Origin: Aldehydirespirator sp965204875
GTDB taxonomy: Bacteria > Actinomycetota > Acidimicrobiia > Acidimicrobiales > Aldehydirespiratoraceae
Length of the DNA: 64,000 nucleotides
Assembly: GCA_965204875.1 (NCBI GenBank)
Contig: OZ242020.1
Coordinates: 1,736,001-1,800,000, forward strand
Direction: 5' to 3'
The first letter of the stretch is position 1. Each line of letters begins with the position of its first letter. The position numbers and the translations under genes were made by a program. The notes under the pieces were generated by a model, which did no database searches, had not been told where the DNA came from, and worked only from the letters and a program-made list of their open reading frames with translations. Below, one piece after another: positions 49,516 through 57,490 of the stretch.

Positions 49516-50098
49516 CAAGCTGGGGAGACTCCGAGCCGACGGTGGTGTCGTCACCGTGGCCCGGCAGCACGATGGTGGCGCCGTCGAAGCGGCTGAAGAT
49601 GCGGTCTTCGATGGAGCGGATGATGGTGGGAAAGTCACCGCCCTCGAACTGCGTGGCGCCCGGCCCGCCCGGGAACAGCGTGTCACCGGTGAACAGCAGC
49701 GGCGTGCCCTCAACATGGAACGACATCGAGCCAGGCGTGTGGCCCGGCGTGTGCAGCGTGCGCAACCGCAGCCTGCCCACCTCGATCACGGTGTCGTCGG
49801 TGAGCAGGTAGTCGTAGCTGGGCAGCATGGCCGCGTCCTCGGCGGTCACGCCCACCAGGTAGCCGGCGTCGCGCACCGCCGGGACCGCCTGGATGTGGTC
49901 CCAGTGGCCGTGCGTCTCGAGGACCGTGCGCACGCCCAGGCCGCGGCACAGTTCCAGCAACCGCTCGTGCTCGTTGGCCGCGTCGATGAGCACGGCGGAG
50001 CCGGTACCGGTGCAGCGGATGACGAAGACGTTGTTGGCGATGGGACCCACCACCACCTTGTGTACCTCGACGCCGGTGTCGGACCAGTGCAGTGACAT
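49490..50098 (-). CDS. Metallo-beta-lactamase-fold hydrolase
   Basis: The 202-residue protein has the binuclear metal signature THGHWDHI (HxHxDH-like), then TPGHTPGSMSFHVEG, LLFTGDTLFPGG and LPGHGDDT, which supply the remaining histidine and aspartate ligands. Size and motifs resemble glyoxalase II/hydroxyacylglutathione hydrolase-like enzymes; in mycothiol organisms such proteins may act on mycothiol or CoA thioesters, which is inference. It starts with ATG at 50098 and its end is duplicated downstream. Confidence 0.88.
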   Translation of the reverse strand: MSLHWSDTGVEVHKVVVGPIANNVFVIRCTGTGSAVLIDAANEHERLLELCRGLGVRTVLETHGHWDHIQAVPAVRDAGYLVGVTAEDAAMLPSYDYLLTDDTVIEVGRLRLRTLHTPGHTPGSMSFHVEGTPLLFTGDTLFPGGPGATQFEGGDFPTIIRSIEDRIFSRFDGATIVLPGHGDDTTVGSESPQLDDWIARGW

Positions 50099-50204
50099 GG
50101 CCCGACCCTATACGCCTCCGGTCCCCCGTTGACCGGCCAAGAGGCGCACCCATCGGTGAACAGGGTTCACCTCGACCGCAGCCCGCCGGCCATATGCCTT
50201 CGCC

Positions 50205-50366
50205 TCAGTCGGTGAAGAAGCGAACCTCCCCGGCGACGGCGCCGGTCGCGCCGCAGCACCAGCACGGCACCGACAGCGACCCGCGCCACGTGACGTCGCA
50301 TCGCTCGCAGCGCACAAGGTGGGGCGCCTCTGCGAGCATTACCGGAGTCGGGTCGCTTGATTGCAT
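50205..50366 (-). CDS. Small zinc-ribbon-like protein
   Basis: From ATG at 50366 the protein has 53 residues: MQSSDPTPVMLAEAPHLVRCERCDVTWRGSLSVPCWCCGATGAVAGEVRFFTD. CxxC pairs (CERC, CWCC) should hold one zinc ion, and the C-terminal GEVRFFTD looks like an exposed strand. Small ribbons of this form are common in Actinobacteria but uncharacterised. It is encoded 107 bp upstream of the MBL gene on the same strand. Quoted motifs of interest are VRCERC, CWCCGATG and VRFFTD. Confidence 0.55.
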   Translation of the reverse strand: MQSSDPTPVMLAEAPHLVRCERCDVTWRGSLSVPCWCCGATGAVAGEVRFFTD

Positions 50367-50625
50367 CGGGCTGGAATGCACGGCGTGACCATAGATTGCC
50401 GTGGCGCGCGGATCGATGATGCTCGACGCCGGCGAGTCGGATTCACCCGAGCGCGCGCAGCGATGACGCCCCCAAGAAGGCACTGCCCCGATGCTGCGTC
50501 AGAGCCCGATGACCGCGCCATGCACATGGCGAGGCGGTGTCGCCCGGCTGCTCACGCTCTAGGGTCACCCGACGCTGGCCGTGCCGAGGCGGTCGCTGAC
50601 ACTTTGAGACACACGAGGAGCCGCT

Positions 50626-51186
50626 GTGGCCGACACCCCCTGCCCCGCCGAGGACGGAACGAGCGCGCTCCGCCGCAAGTTCACCAAGCCGCCCCCCATG
50701 TGCATCGACCCGGCGCGCCGCTACACGGCCGTGATGGACACTTCCATGGGATCGATCACCATCGCCCTCGACGCCGCCGCGGCGCCGCTCACCGTGAACA
50801 ACTTCGTCGTGCTGGCCCGCTATCACTACTACGACGGTGTGATCTTCCATCGCATCATCAAGGTCTTCGTCTGCCAGGGGGGCGACCCGGAGGGCACCGG
50901 CCGCGGCGGCCCCGGGTATCGCTTCGCTGACGAGCTTCCCAAGCCCGGCCGCTACGAGATCGGCTCGCTGGCGATGGCGAACGCCGGCCCCGACACCAAC
51001 GGCAGCCAGTTCTTCATCATCAGCGGGCCCCAGGGAACCCGGCTGCCTCCCCAGTACTCGCTGTTCGGCAAGGTTGTTCGAGGCTCCGACGTCGTGGAGG
51101 CCATGCAGCAAGTGGACACCGATCGCAGTGATCGCCCGCTGTCGGATGTGACGATCAACTCCGTGACAATCACCGAATCGGGCTGA
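50626..51186 (+). CDS. Cyclophilin-type peptidyl-prolyl isomerase
   Basis: The 186-residue protein has the cyclophilin core (about 35-185): YTAVMDTSMGSITIALD, GVIFHRIIKVFVCQGGDPEGTGRGGPGYRF (active-site arginine in FHRII; F and Q in VFVCQGG), AMANAGPDTNGSQFFI and LFGKVVRGSDVV. It lacks a signal peptide, so it is cytoplasmic. It should accelerate proline isomerisation in folding proteins. GTG at 50626 is preceded by GAGGAG. It is followed 34 bp later by a hydroxyacyl-CoA dehydrogenase. Confidence 0.92.
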   Translation: MADTPCPAEDGTSALRRKFTKPPPMCIDPARRYTAVMDTSMGSITIALDAAAAPLTVNNFVVLARYHYYDGVIFHRIIKVFVCQGGDPEGTGRGGPGYRFADELPKPGRYEIGSLAMANAGPDTNGSQFFIISGPQGTRLPPQYSLFGKVVRGSDVVEAMQQVDTDRSDRPLSDVTINSVTITESG

Positions 51187-51220
51187 TCCTCCCGCCCCAA
51201 AGACAGGCAAGGAGCCAATC

Positions 51221-52072
51221 ATGCAGATCAAAACCGTGGGCGTCGTCGGCGTGGGCACGATGGGCAGCGGCATCGTCGAGGTTGCCGTTCGCAGCGGCCT
51301 GAGGGTCGTGGCCCGCGAGATGTCGCCGGATCTGGTGGAGGCGGGCCGTGGCCGGGTCGAGCGCTCCATGGATCGTGCCGCGGCCCGCGGCAAGCTCGAA
51401 CAGGCGGCCCGCGATGAGGCCTCTGCGGCCATCGTGTGGACCACCGACCTCGCCGACATGGCGGGCTGCGACCTGGTCGTGGAGGCCGTCGTCGAGAGCC
51501 TGCCGCTGAAGCTGGAGATATTCGCTGAGCTCGATCGCGTGCTGGACCCCGATGCGATCATGGCCACCAACACGTCGTCCATCCCGATCATCGATGTGGC
51601 CATGGCCACGTCGCGCCCCGAGCAGGTGCTGGGGATGCACTTCTTCAACCCGGCACCGGTGATGAAGCTGGTGGAGGTGATCGGCACGCAGCTGACCTCG
51701 CAGGCTGTGATCGGGGCCGCCACCGCCTTCGCCACGGACGTTCTCGGCAAGCGGGTGGTGGCCGCGCCGGATCGTGCCGGGTTCGTGGTCAACAAGCTGC
51801 TCGTGCCCTACCTCTGCCAGGCCATCGAGATGCTTGAGGCGGGCCATGCCACAGCCGCCGACATCGACGACGCCATGAAGCTGGGCGCCGGACATCCCAT
51901 GGGGCCGCTGACCCTCGCGGACTTGATCGGGCTGGACGTGTGCCTGTTCGCGGCGGAGTCGCTGCACGCCGAGTACGCCGAGCGCTTCTACGCGCCCCCG
52001 CCACTGCTGCGCCGCATGGTCGCCGCAGGCTGCCTGGGCCGCAAGACCGGGCGAGGCTTCTACGAGTACTGA
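51221..52072 (+). CDS. 3-hydroxybutyryl-CoA dehydrogenase
   Basis: The 283-residue protein is a complete 3-hydroxyacyl-CoA dehydrogenase of the single-function type: VGVVGVGTMGSGIVEVAVRSG (NAD+ loop), TNTSSIPI, MHFFNPAPVMKLVEVI (catalytic histidine), DRAGFVVNKLLVPYLCQA and HPMGPLTLADLIGLDVCL near the C-terminus. It oxidises 3-hydroxybutyryl-CoA with NAD(P)+. Its 3' end GRGFYEY-stop is repeated in decayed form three or more times in the spacer (see 52050-52212). ATG at 51221 has GGAG 8 nt upstream. Confidence 0.92.
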   Translation: MQIKTVGVVGVGTMGSGIVEVAVRSGLRVVAREMSPDLVEAGRGRVERSMDRAAARGKLEQAARDEASAAIVWTTDLADMAGCDLVVEAVVESLPLKLEIFAELDRVLDPDAIMATNTSSIPIIDVAMATSRPEQVLGMHFFNPAPVMKLVEVIGTQLTSQAVIGAATAFATDVLGKRVVAAPDRAGFVVNKLLVPYLCQAIEMLEAGHATAADIDDAMKLGAGHPMGPLTLADLIGLDVCLFAAESLHAEYAERFYAPPPLLRRMVAAGCLGRKTGRGFYEY

Positions 52073-52212
52073 TCCCAGGGAAGGGCCTCCAGTCTGCCCG
52101 CCCCATTATCGGACGCTTCTAGGAGTACTGAGCCCGCGAGAGCTGCGCCGCTTCTAGGAGTACTGGTAGTACTGGGCCCGCGAGATCTGTGCCCGCTTCT
52201 AGGAGTACTGAG
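52050..52212 (+). repeat. Four decayed copies of the 3-hydroxybutyryl-CoA dehydrogenase 3' end
   Basis: GCTTCTACGAGTACTGA at the gene end is followed by three copies of GCTTCTAGGAGTACTG (at about 52107, 52149 and 52195). In the copies TAC has changed to TAG, a stop. Between copies GAGCCCGCGAGAG/GGGCCCGCGAGAT also recur. The last copy touches the convergent metallopeptidase gene. Confidence 0.9.
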
Positions 52213-52576
52213 CCGTCTGGTGTTGCGCGGCCCAGCGTGCTGCGGCGGCGCATGCCTCAATCTCCAGCGAGATGGCCGCGTAGGCGCGGCGATGGCTGCG
52301 CAGCCGGGCGAGGTTGACCACGTACTCGCGCATGTATCGCCACAGGAACCGGATCGTCCCGAGCCGCGCATACTGCTCTACGTGCGCCAGTTCGTGCGCC
52401 AGCAGGATGCGCCGGCCTGACCGGTCATCGTCGCGGCGCACCAGCACGAGCCGTCCGAGGGTCATCCCGCCGCAGCCCCGAGCCGGCAGCGGCACTCGCT
52501 GCACGCGGGCGCGGCGGGCTATCGCAGCCGGCACAAGGTCATAGGCCGCCACCTCCTGCGCGCTCAGCCGACGCAT
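52199..52576 (-). CDS. Small HExxH metallopeptidase-like protein (DUF4157-like)
   Basis: The 125-residue protein contains HELAH in ILLAHELAHVEQYARLGTIRFL, the zinc-binding pattern of DUF4157-type minimal peptidases, and a following helical segment (YVVNLARLRSHRRAYAAISLEIEACAAA) that may supply a third ligand glutamate. Proteins of this kind are found in cell-associated and toxin-related contexts; substrate is unknown. It is 85 bp upstream... of nothing else on its strand except the cysS gene behind it, separated by a duplicated junction. Its ATG at 52576 is 2 bp after the stop of a chimeric mini-frame. Confidence 0.7.
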   Translation of the reverse strand: MRRLSAQEVAAYDLVPAAIARRARVQRVPLPARGCGGMTLGRLVLVRRDDDRSGRRILLAHELAHVEQYARLGTIRFLWRYMREYVVNLARLRSHRRAYAAISLEIEACAAAARWAAQHQTAQYS

Positions 52577-52703
52577 GCCTACGCCCGTCGCCAGGCCGGG
52601 CCGGCAGGGGTGTCCTCGATGTCATAGGCCGCCACCTCCTGAGGGCTCAGCCGTCGCATGATCACGCCCGTCGCCAGACCGGGCCGGCAGGGGTGTCCTC
52701 CAC
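52538..52703 (-). repeat. 83-bp tandem duplication spanning the cysS/metallopeptidase junction
   Basis: The segment from GTCATAGGCCGCCACCTCCTG to TGTCCTCGAT (about 52538-52620) is repeated directly at 52621-52703 with few differences. One unit holds the end of cysS plus the first codons of the metallopeptidase gene, so the whole spacer is one extra unit. Confidence 0.92.
52579..52659 (-). CDS. Chimeric 26-codon mini-frame made by the junction duplication
   Basis: ATG at 52659 opens MRRLSPQEVAAYDIEDTPAG and then PAWRRA-stop. The first 13 residues copy the start of the metallopeptidase (MRRLSAQEVAAYD) and the last 13 copy the end of CysS (VEDTPAGPVWRRA). It starts 2 nt after the cysS stop and ends 2 nt before the metallopeptidase start, so it could be translated by coupling. 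It is probably a by-product of duplication and no function is claimed. Confidence 0.4.
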   Translation of the reverse strand: MRRLSPQEVAAYDIEDTPAGPAWRRA

Positions 52704-54206
52704 GATCACGTCTAGCGACGAGAGCTCCGCACGCAACGCGTCCGCGGTCGCCCAGTCCCTGGCCTCTCTGGCCGCCTGGCGCCGGGCCACCAGTTCGGCG
52801 ACGAGGGAATCGTTGCCGGAAGCCTGGTCGGCTCCCAGCTCGGCCCCTTGATCGGCTCCCAGCTCGGCCCCTTGATCGGCTCCCCGCTCGGCCCCTTGAT
52901 CGGCTCCCCGCTCGGCTTTCTGGTCGCCGGCCTCCATGGTCACGCCCAGCGCTCCTGACAGGTCGGCCACCGTGGCCGCGAGCATCCGGCCGTCGGGGGA
53001 GTCCTCGTCCAGCGCGGCGTTCGCCCGGCGAAGCGTGTCGAAGATCACGGCCATCGCCCCCGGCGTGCCCAGATCATCGTCCATGGCCGCCCGGAACGCT
53101 TCGGTGGCGGCCTCGTCCGGCTCGCCCGCCCAATGGAACTCGTCTTGCGCGGGGGCGGGTCGGGCTGCCCGGTCGAGCGGAACAGCGGGGTGGGCCGAGG
53201 CGGTTCCCGGCTCCGGCGCGGCGACCCTGCGAGCCAGCGCGTCGAGGCGTCCGGCAGCCGCCCGTGCCGAGGCCAGCAACGCCGCGTTGACCTCCATGGT
53301 CTTGCGGTAGTGGGTCTGCAGCACGAGCAGGCGGAAGGCCCGGCCGTTGAGCGGGTGCTCGTCGAGCAGTTCGGCAACGGTGCGGTAGTTGCCCTGCGAC
53401 TTGGCCATCTTCTGGCCGTCGACGTTGAGCATGGCGTTGTGCATCCAGTGCCGGGCGAACGTCCGTCCCGCGGCCAGCGCCTCGGCACGCTCGTTGGTGT
53501 GGTGGGGGAACACCAGGTCGGCACCGCCGCCGTGCAGGTCGAAGCCGTCGCCCAGGATGCCAAGGCTCATGGCCGCGCACTCGATGTGCCAGCCGGGGCG
53601 TCCCGGCCCCCACGGCGAGGGCCACGAGGGCTCGCCGGGCTTGGCCGCCTTCCAGAGGGCGAAGTCGAGGGGATCCTCCTTGGCCTCGTCCACCTCGACC
53701 CTGGCCCCCGCCGAGGCCCGCAGGTCGTCGAGGCTGCGATGCACCAGGTCGCCGTAGCCGGTCACTTTGCTCACCCTCAGGTACACGCCCGTGGGTGTGG
53801 CGTAGGCACCGCCCTCGGCCATGATCGCCTCGACCAGGGCCACCATCTCGTCCACCCATTCGGTGGCCCTGGGACGATCCTGGGGTGCCAGCATCCCGAG
53901 CGAGGCCATGGCGTCGATATAGACGGCCTCCCATTCGGCGGCGAGATCCTGCTCGGCGCGGCCCTCGGTGCGGGCCCGCTCGATGATCTTGTCGTCGATG
54001 TCGGTGACGTTGGCCACATGGCGCACGTCGAGGCCGCGCCACTGCAGGTAGCGCCTCAGCACGTCGTAGGTGAGCGCGGAGCGGGCGTGGCCCAGGTGGG
54101 GATGGTCATACACCGTGGGCCCGCAGGCGTAGAGCGTCACCCGGCCCGGCTCGCGGGTCTCCAGGGGGCGCACCTCGCCGGCGAGGGTGTCGTATAGCCG
54201 GATCAC
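52662..54206 (-). CDS. cysS: Cysteinyl-tRNA synthetase
   Basis: The 514-residue protein has the class I signature HPHLGHA (HIGH), the zinc cysteines in YACGPTVYD and HIECAAMS, the HHTNERAEALAAG zinc/active-site block and KMAKSQGNYRTV (KMSKS with alanine at position three). It charges tRNA-Cys. GTG at 54206 begins MIRLYDTLAG. Before the final anticodon-binding tail there is an in-frame insertion of repeated GADQGAE/L units (about residues 427-458), a recent repeat expansion in a linker. It is encoded 13 bp after mshC on the same strand; the two are paralogues. Confidence 0.92.
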   Translation of the reverse strand: MIRLYDTLAGEVRPLETREPGRVTLYACGPTVYDHPHLGHARSALTYDVLRRYLQWRGLDVRHVANVTDIDDKIIERARTEGRAEQDLAAEWEAVYIDAMASLGMLAPQDRPRATEWVDEMVALVEAIMAEGGAYATPTGVYLRVSKVTGYGDLVHRSLDDLRASAGARVEVDEAKEDPLDFALWKAAKPGEPSWPSPWGPGRPGWHIECAAMSLGILGDGFDLHGGGADLVFPHHTNERAEALAAGRTFARHWMHNAMLNVDGQKMAKSQGNYRTVAELLDEHPLNGRAFRLLVLQTHYRKTMEVNAALLASARAAAGRLDALARRVAAPEPGTASAHPAVPLDRAARPAPAQDEFHWAGEPDEAATEAFRAAMDDDLGTPGAMAVIFDTLRRANAALDEDSPDGRMLAATVADLSGALGVTMEAGDQKAERGADQGAERGADQGAELGADQGAELGADQASGNDSLVAELVARRQAAREARDWATADALRAELSSLDVIVEDTPAGPVWRRA

Positions 54207-54219
54207 TGCCGATGCGAGA

Positions 54220-55695
54220 TCACCGGCGCCGGGTCGCGGGCGACGCCGTGTCCGCTGACGGCTCCGCCTGCTCCCGTTGCCTGCGGGCGGGCGACGCCGT
54301 GTTCGCTGACGGCTCCGCCTGTCGTTGTCGCTCTGCGATGCTTGAGCCGCGGGCGAGTTCCGCCGTGTCCGGTGACGGCTCCGGCTCCAGGGCGATGCCG
54401 CAGAGCGCGCACATCTCGGCGAGCACGCCGGGCGCGGAGCCGCCGAGGCGTCCGGCGATCACGGCCTCGGCCATCTCGGCCAGCACGTCGCGGGCCCGTG
54501 GCGCGTCGAGGTCGTCGTCGAGCGCCTCCCGCAGCCGCCTGGCGTACATGGCTGGATCGGCTCCGCCGGCACCCTCGGCACTTGAGCCGCCGGAACGGTG
54601 GCCAACAGAGCTAGATGAGCCGTGGCCGGGGGAGCGGTCTACCGGTTCGCCTCCGGAGCGAGCGCCGCCCGATCCGCTGCTGCCGCCGGATCCGTCCTGG
54701 CCCGATGGTCTGCGGCCGGCCGCGGAGTTGAGGGAGGCTAGGAGCGCCTCGCCCTCGACGATGTCGCCGTCGTGCCACTCCCAGTCGTCGCGATAGTGAT
54801 GGCCCATGAGCGCCAGGCGCACCGCGGCCGGGTCGCTCTCCTTGGCCAGGTCGCTGACGAACACCAGGTTGCCGAGCGACTTCGACATCTTGGCGCCCTC
54901 GTAGGCGACCATCCCGCAGTGCATCCAGTGCCTCACGAACCGCCGTCGCACCGCCGCCTCGCTCTGGGCCAGCTCGCACTCGTGGTGGGGGAAGATCAGG
55001 TCGCTGCCGCCGCCGTGTATGTCGATGCCGCTGCCGAGGAGCCCCATCGACATGGCGCTGCACTCGATGTGCCAGCCGGGTCGGCCCGGCCCGAACGGCG
55101 AGTCCCAGGCCGGCTCGTCGGGCGCGGAGGGCTGCCACAGCACGAAGTCCAGCGGATTGCGCTGGCGGGGGTCGCCGGGGGTGCCGCCCCGCTCGGCGGC
55201 CAGCGACACCATGGTGGCGTGGTCGTACCCGCCGAGCCCGCCGAAGCCGGGCCAGGTCGAGACGTCGAACCACGTGGTGCCATCGACCGTGTAGGCATGG
55301 CCCGCCGCAGCGAGATCCTCGATCAGGGCGGTCATCTCGGTGACCCATTCGGTGGCTCGGGGCTCCTCCGCCGGGGGCCGGGTGTTGAGAGCCTCCATGT
55401 CGCTGCGGAACCGGGCGGTCTCGGCCGCGGCCAGCTCCAGGAAGTCGACGCCCAACTCGCGGGCCTTGGGCAGGATCGAGTCGTCGACATCGGTGATGTT
55501 GCGCACCATCCGCACGCTGTGACCGAGGTCCTCGAGGCGGCGTATCAGCAGGTCGTAGGCCAGGTAGGTGTTGGCGTGGCCGAGGTGGGTGCTGTCATAG
55601 GGGGTGATGCCGCAGACGTAGACGCGCACCTCCGCGGGCGGCTCCGGCGGCTCGAAGTCCACCACGGCACGCCGTGCGGTGTCGTACAAACGCAC
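54220..55695 (-). CDS. mshC: Cysteine:glucosaminyl-inositol ligase of mycothiol biosynthesis (MshC)
   Basis: The 491-residue protein resembles CysS but has the MshC hallmarks: VCGITPYDSTHLGHANTYLAYDLL at the ATP site, then HIECSAMSMGLLG with zinc ligand, FPHHECELAQSEAAV, and KMSKSLGNLVFVSDL. MshC activates cysteine and joins it to GlcN-inositol, the committed step to mycothiol, so it marks the genome as actinobacterial. GTG at 55695 begins MRLYDTARRAV. The C-terminal ~40 residues (QRQAEPSANTASPARRQREQ) consist of an imperfect repeat produced by the junction duplication and lie beyond the conserved fold. The pair mshC-cysS probably forms one transcription unit. Confidence 0.92.
   Translation of the reverse strand: MRLYDTARRAVVDFEPPEPPAEVRVYVCGITPYDSTHLGHANTYLAYDLLIRRLEDLGHSVRMVRNITDVDDSILPKARELGVDFLELAAAETARFRSDMEALNTRPPAEEPRATEWVTEMTALIEDLAAAGHAYTVDGTTWFDVSTWPGFGGLGGYDHATMVSLAAERGGTPGDPRQRNPLDFVLWQPSAPDEPAWDSPFGPGRPGWHIECSAMSMGLLGSGIDIHGGGSDLIFPHHECELAQSEAAVRRRFVRHWMHCGMVAYEGAKMSKSLGNLVFVSDLAKESDPAAVRLALMGHHYRDDWEWHDGDIVEGEALLASLNSAAGRRPSGQDGSGGSSGSGGARSGGEPVDRSPGHGSSSSVGHRSGGSSAEGAGGADPAMYARRLREALDDDLDAPRARDVLAEMAEAVIAGRLGGSAPGVLAEMCALCGIALEPEPSPDTAELARGSSIAERQRQAEPSANTASPARRQREQAEPSADTASPATRRR
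54229..54332 (-). repeat. Imperfect tandem repeat in the tail of mshC
   Basis: CGGGCGACGCCGTGTCCGCTGACGGCTCCGCCTG at about 54237 recurs at about 54291 with one substitution, and related words follow. It lies in frame in the last 40 codons of mshC, adding an EPSANTASP/EPSADTASP repeat to the protein. Confidence 0.85.
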
Positions 55696-55811
55696 GAGGC
55701 CGAGGCTACTACCGCAGCCAGGCCCGCCTCCGTGCCCGCTAGCGCCACGCTTGCGCCGGCGCCGTCGAGATCAAGCGGAAACGGCTTGGGTCGACAGAGT
55801 CTGCTGAGGGC

Positions 55812-57272
55812 TCAGGTGAAGTTGAAGACCGGTGGGAGCACCAGCACCACTGCGGCGAGCCAGACCGCGTAGACCGTGGCGTAGGCGGACTGCCAGCGCT
55901 CCAAGTCCCCGAACCGTCGGCGGCCCCGCAAGAAGTCGACGTACAGCCACGCCGACCAGGCCAGGTTGCCGAGCAGCACGAGGTTCTCGCCCAGCACGGC
56001 CACCCGGTTGGGGGTGGCACCGAAATCCGCGATGCGTCCCGCGACCGCGGCCAACACCAGCAGGTCAACCAGAACGGCCACGGTGACGAGCGCCAACTGC
56101 AGCGCGTCCCACAGCCCCGGCGGGGCCTGCGGATCGCGCACGGCGATGGTGTGGATCACCAAGCCGAGGATCAGCGCCAGCAGCACCGCAAAGAAGATCA
56201 GGGTGTCGCGGCCCACGTCGATCCAGCGGCCCGTCAGCACCAGGGTGACCAGGAACACAACCAACATCAGGGTGAACAGCGGGGCGAAGAGCCGTGCGAG
56301 CACAGGAGCGATCCGCTCGAGAACGCCCTTTGAGGACTCGGCCAGCCAGGCAGCCACAACGACAGCGCCGGCAGCACCGCAAGGCACCAGCCACAGCCAC
56401 ACGAACTCGGCGACCTCCAGGCCGATGGCAGCGAAGACGCCCTGCGTGGAAGCCGCGAACACCGCGCCGCCCAGCGCGATCAGCCCGTAGTGGATGACCC
56501 ACTCGCCGGTGAAGCGGACAAAGTCCATGCGCCTGTCATGCGAGCGCCAGTCGCCGGCGGCGTGTGCCACCCCGACAACCAGCCACAGCAGGATCGGCAG
56601 GTGCATGGCCGCCAGGACCTCGGTGTCGGAGCCGGTGCCGGATCGCTCAAAGGGATACGCGTTCATCACCACCGCGGCGACAACGAAGGGCGCCGCCAGC
56701 AGTGCCAGACGCCTGGGGCACAGGCGTCGCTTCCAGGCGAGGTAGCCGGCCAGGAAGGGCAGCACCAGCAGGCTGACGTTGCGTCCATAGAACTCGCCGT
56801 CGTCGCTGAGTTGCAGGTCGAAGACCTCCGGCACCTTGATCATGACCGCCGCCCCGCACGCAAGCGCGCCCATCACTAGGAACTCGCGCCTGGCCTCGGC
56901 GCCGGCTCCGCTAGCGGGCTGTGATGTCGTGGTCGGCCGGCGCAGAGTGCCGCCGGCGGGCCGGGATGTCGGGGGCAGCGGGCACCCCTCTGGCGAGGAC
57001 CGAGCCTCCGCGGCCTCGGCGCCTTCAGGCAGCCCGGGCTGCTCGGCCTGTTGCGTGGCCGAGACCGCGCCGTCGAGAGCCCCGACGCGTTTGGCCGCGA
57101 CCAGGAACGCCTCGTCAGGCGCGAGGCCCGCCTCGATGAGCCCCGCGAGCGCCTCGACCTCGTCCCGCAGGCGGCTCTCCAGAGCCTCTGTGTCGCCGTC
57201 GCGGGAGACCTGCCGCCGCCAGCGGTGGATCAGCGCCTCAAGCCTGTCGTCGATAAGGGCCAAGCTAGCCAC
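55812..57272 (-). CDS. Polytopic membrane protein with an N-terminal cytosolic helical domain (DUF4153-like)
   Basis: The 486-residue protein has a ~70-residue helical start (LIDDRLEALIHRWRRQVSRDGDTEALESRLRDEVEALAGLIEAGLAPDEAFLVAAKRVG) like the permease-prefix domain, a Pro/Ser/Thr-rich linker, and about 11 hydrophobic spans between 130 and 486. It resembles DUF4153-type membrane proteins of unknown function, often near PadR or cell-envelope genes. GTG at 57272. It is transcribed towards mshC but 117 bp separate them, so an independent unit is likely. Confidence 0.65.
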   Translation of the reverse strand: MASLALIDDRLEALIHRWRRQVSRDGDTEALESRLRDEVEALAGLIEAGLAPDEAFLVAAKRVGALDGAVSATQQAEQPGLPEGAEAAEARSSPEGCPLPPTSRPAGGTLRRPTTTSQPASGAGAEARREFLVMGALACGAAVMIKVPEVFDLQLSDDGEFYGRNVSLLVLPFLAGYLAWKRRLCPRRLALLAAPFVVAAVVMNAYPFERSGTGSDTEVLAAMHLPILLWLVVGVAHAAGDWRSHDRRMDFVRFTGEWVIHYGLIALGGAVFAASTQGVFAAIGLEVAEFVWLWLVPCGAAGAVVVAAWLAESSKGVLERIAPVLARLFAPLFTLMLVVFLVTLVLTGRWIDVGRDTLIFFAVLLALILGLVIHTIAVRDPQAPPGLWDALQLALVTVAVLVDLLVLAAVAGRIADFGATPNRVAVLGENLVLLGNLAWSAWLYVDFLRGRRRFGDLERWQSAYATVYAVWLAAVVLVLPPVFNFT

Positions 57273-57345
57273 AACCGGCTAGCCTCGGTGACACGATCTT
57301 CGCAGGCTGGGGATGCACCTTGTGTCCGCCGATCGCGCACATTCC

Positions 57346-57417
57346 GCCCTCGTAGCTCAGTGGATAGAGCATCGGTCTCCTAAACCGTGCGCGCAGGTTC
57401 GATTCCTGCCGGGGGCG
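57346..57417 (+). tRNA. tRNA-Arg (anticodon CCT)
   Basis: Acceptor GCCCTCG pairs with CGGGGGC (G-T pair at one position), the D-arm reads GCTCAGTGGATAGAGC, the anticodon loop is CTCCTAA with anticodon CCT, and the T-arm GCAGG TTCGATT CCTGC is complete. Discriminator G at 57417; CCA not encoded. Confidence 0.93.
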
Positions 57418-57490
57418 CGTTTCGAGCAAGCGGGGGCGGCGGAGACCTTGCGGACCTCGCAGGTCCCGCATGAATGGGTAGCTTGAGCGC

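Noticed and set aside
52050..52212. Possible CRISPR-like array
   Set aside because: Repeat units are copies of the adjacent gene end, with irregular spacing and no cas genes.
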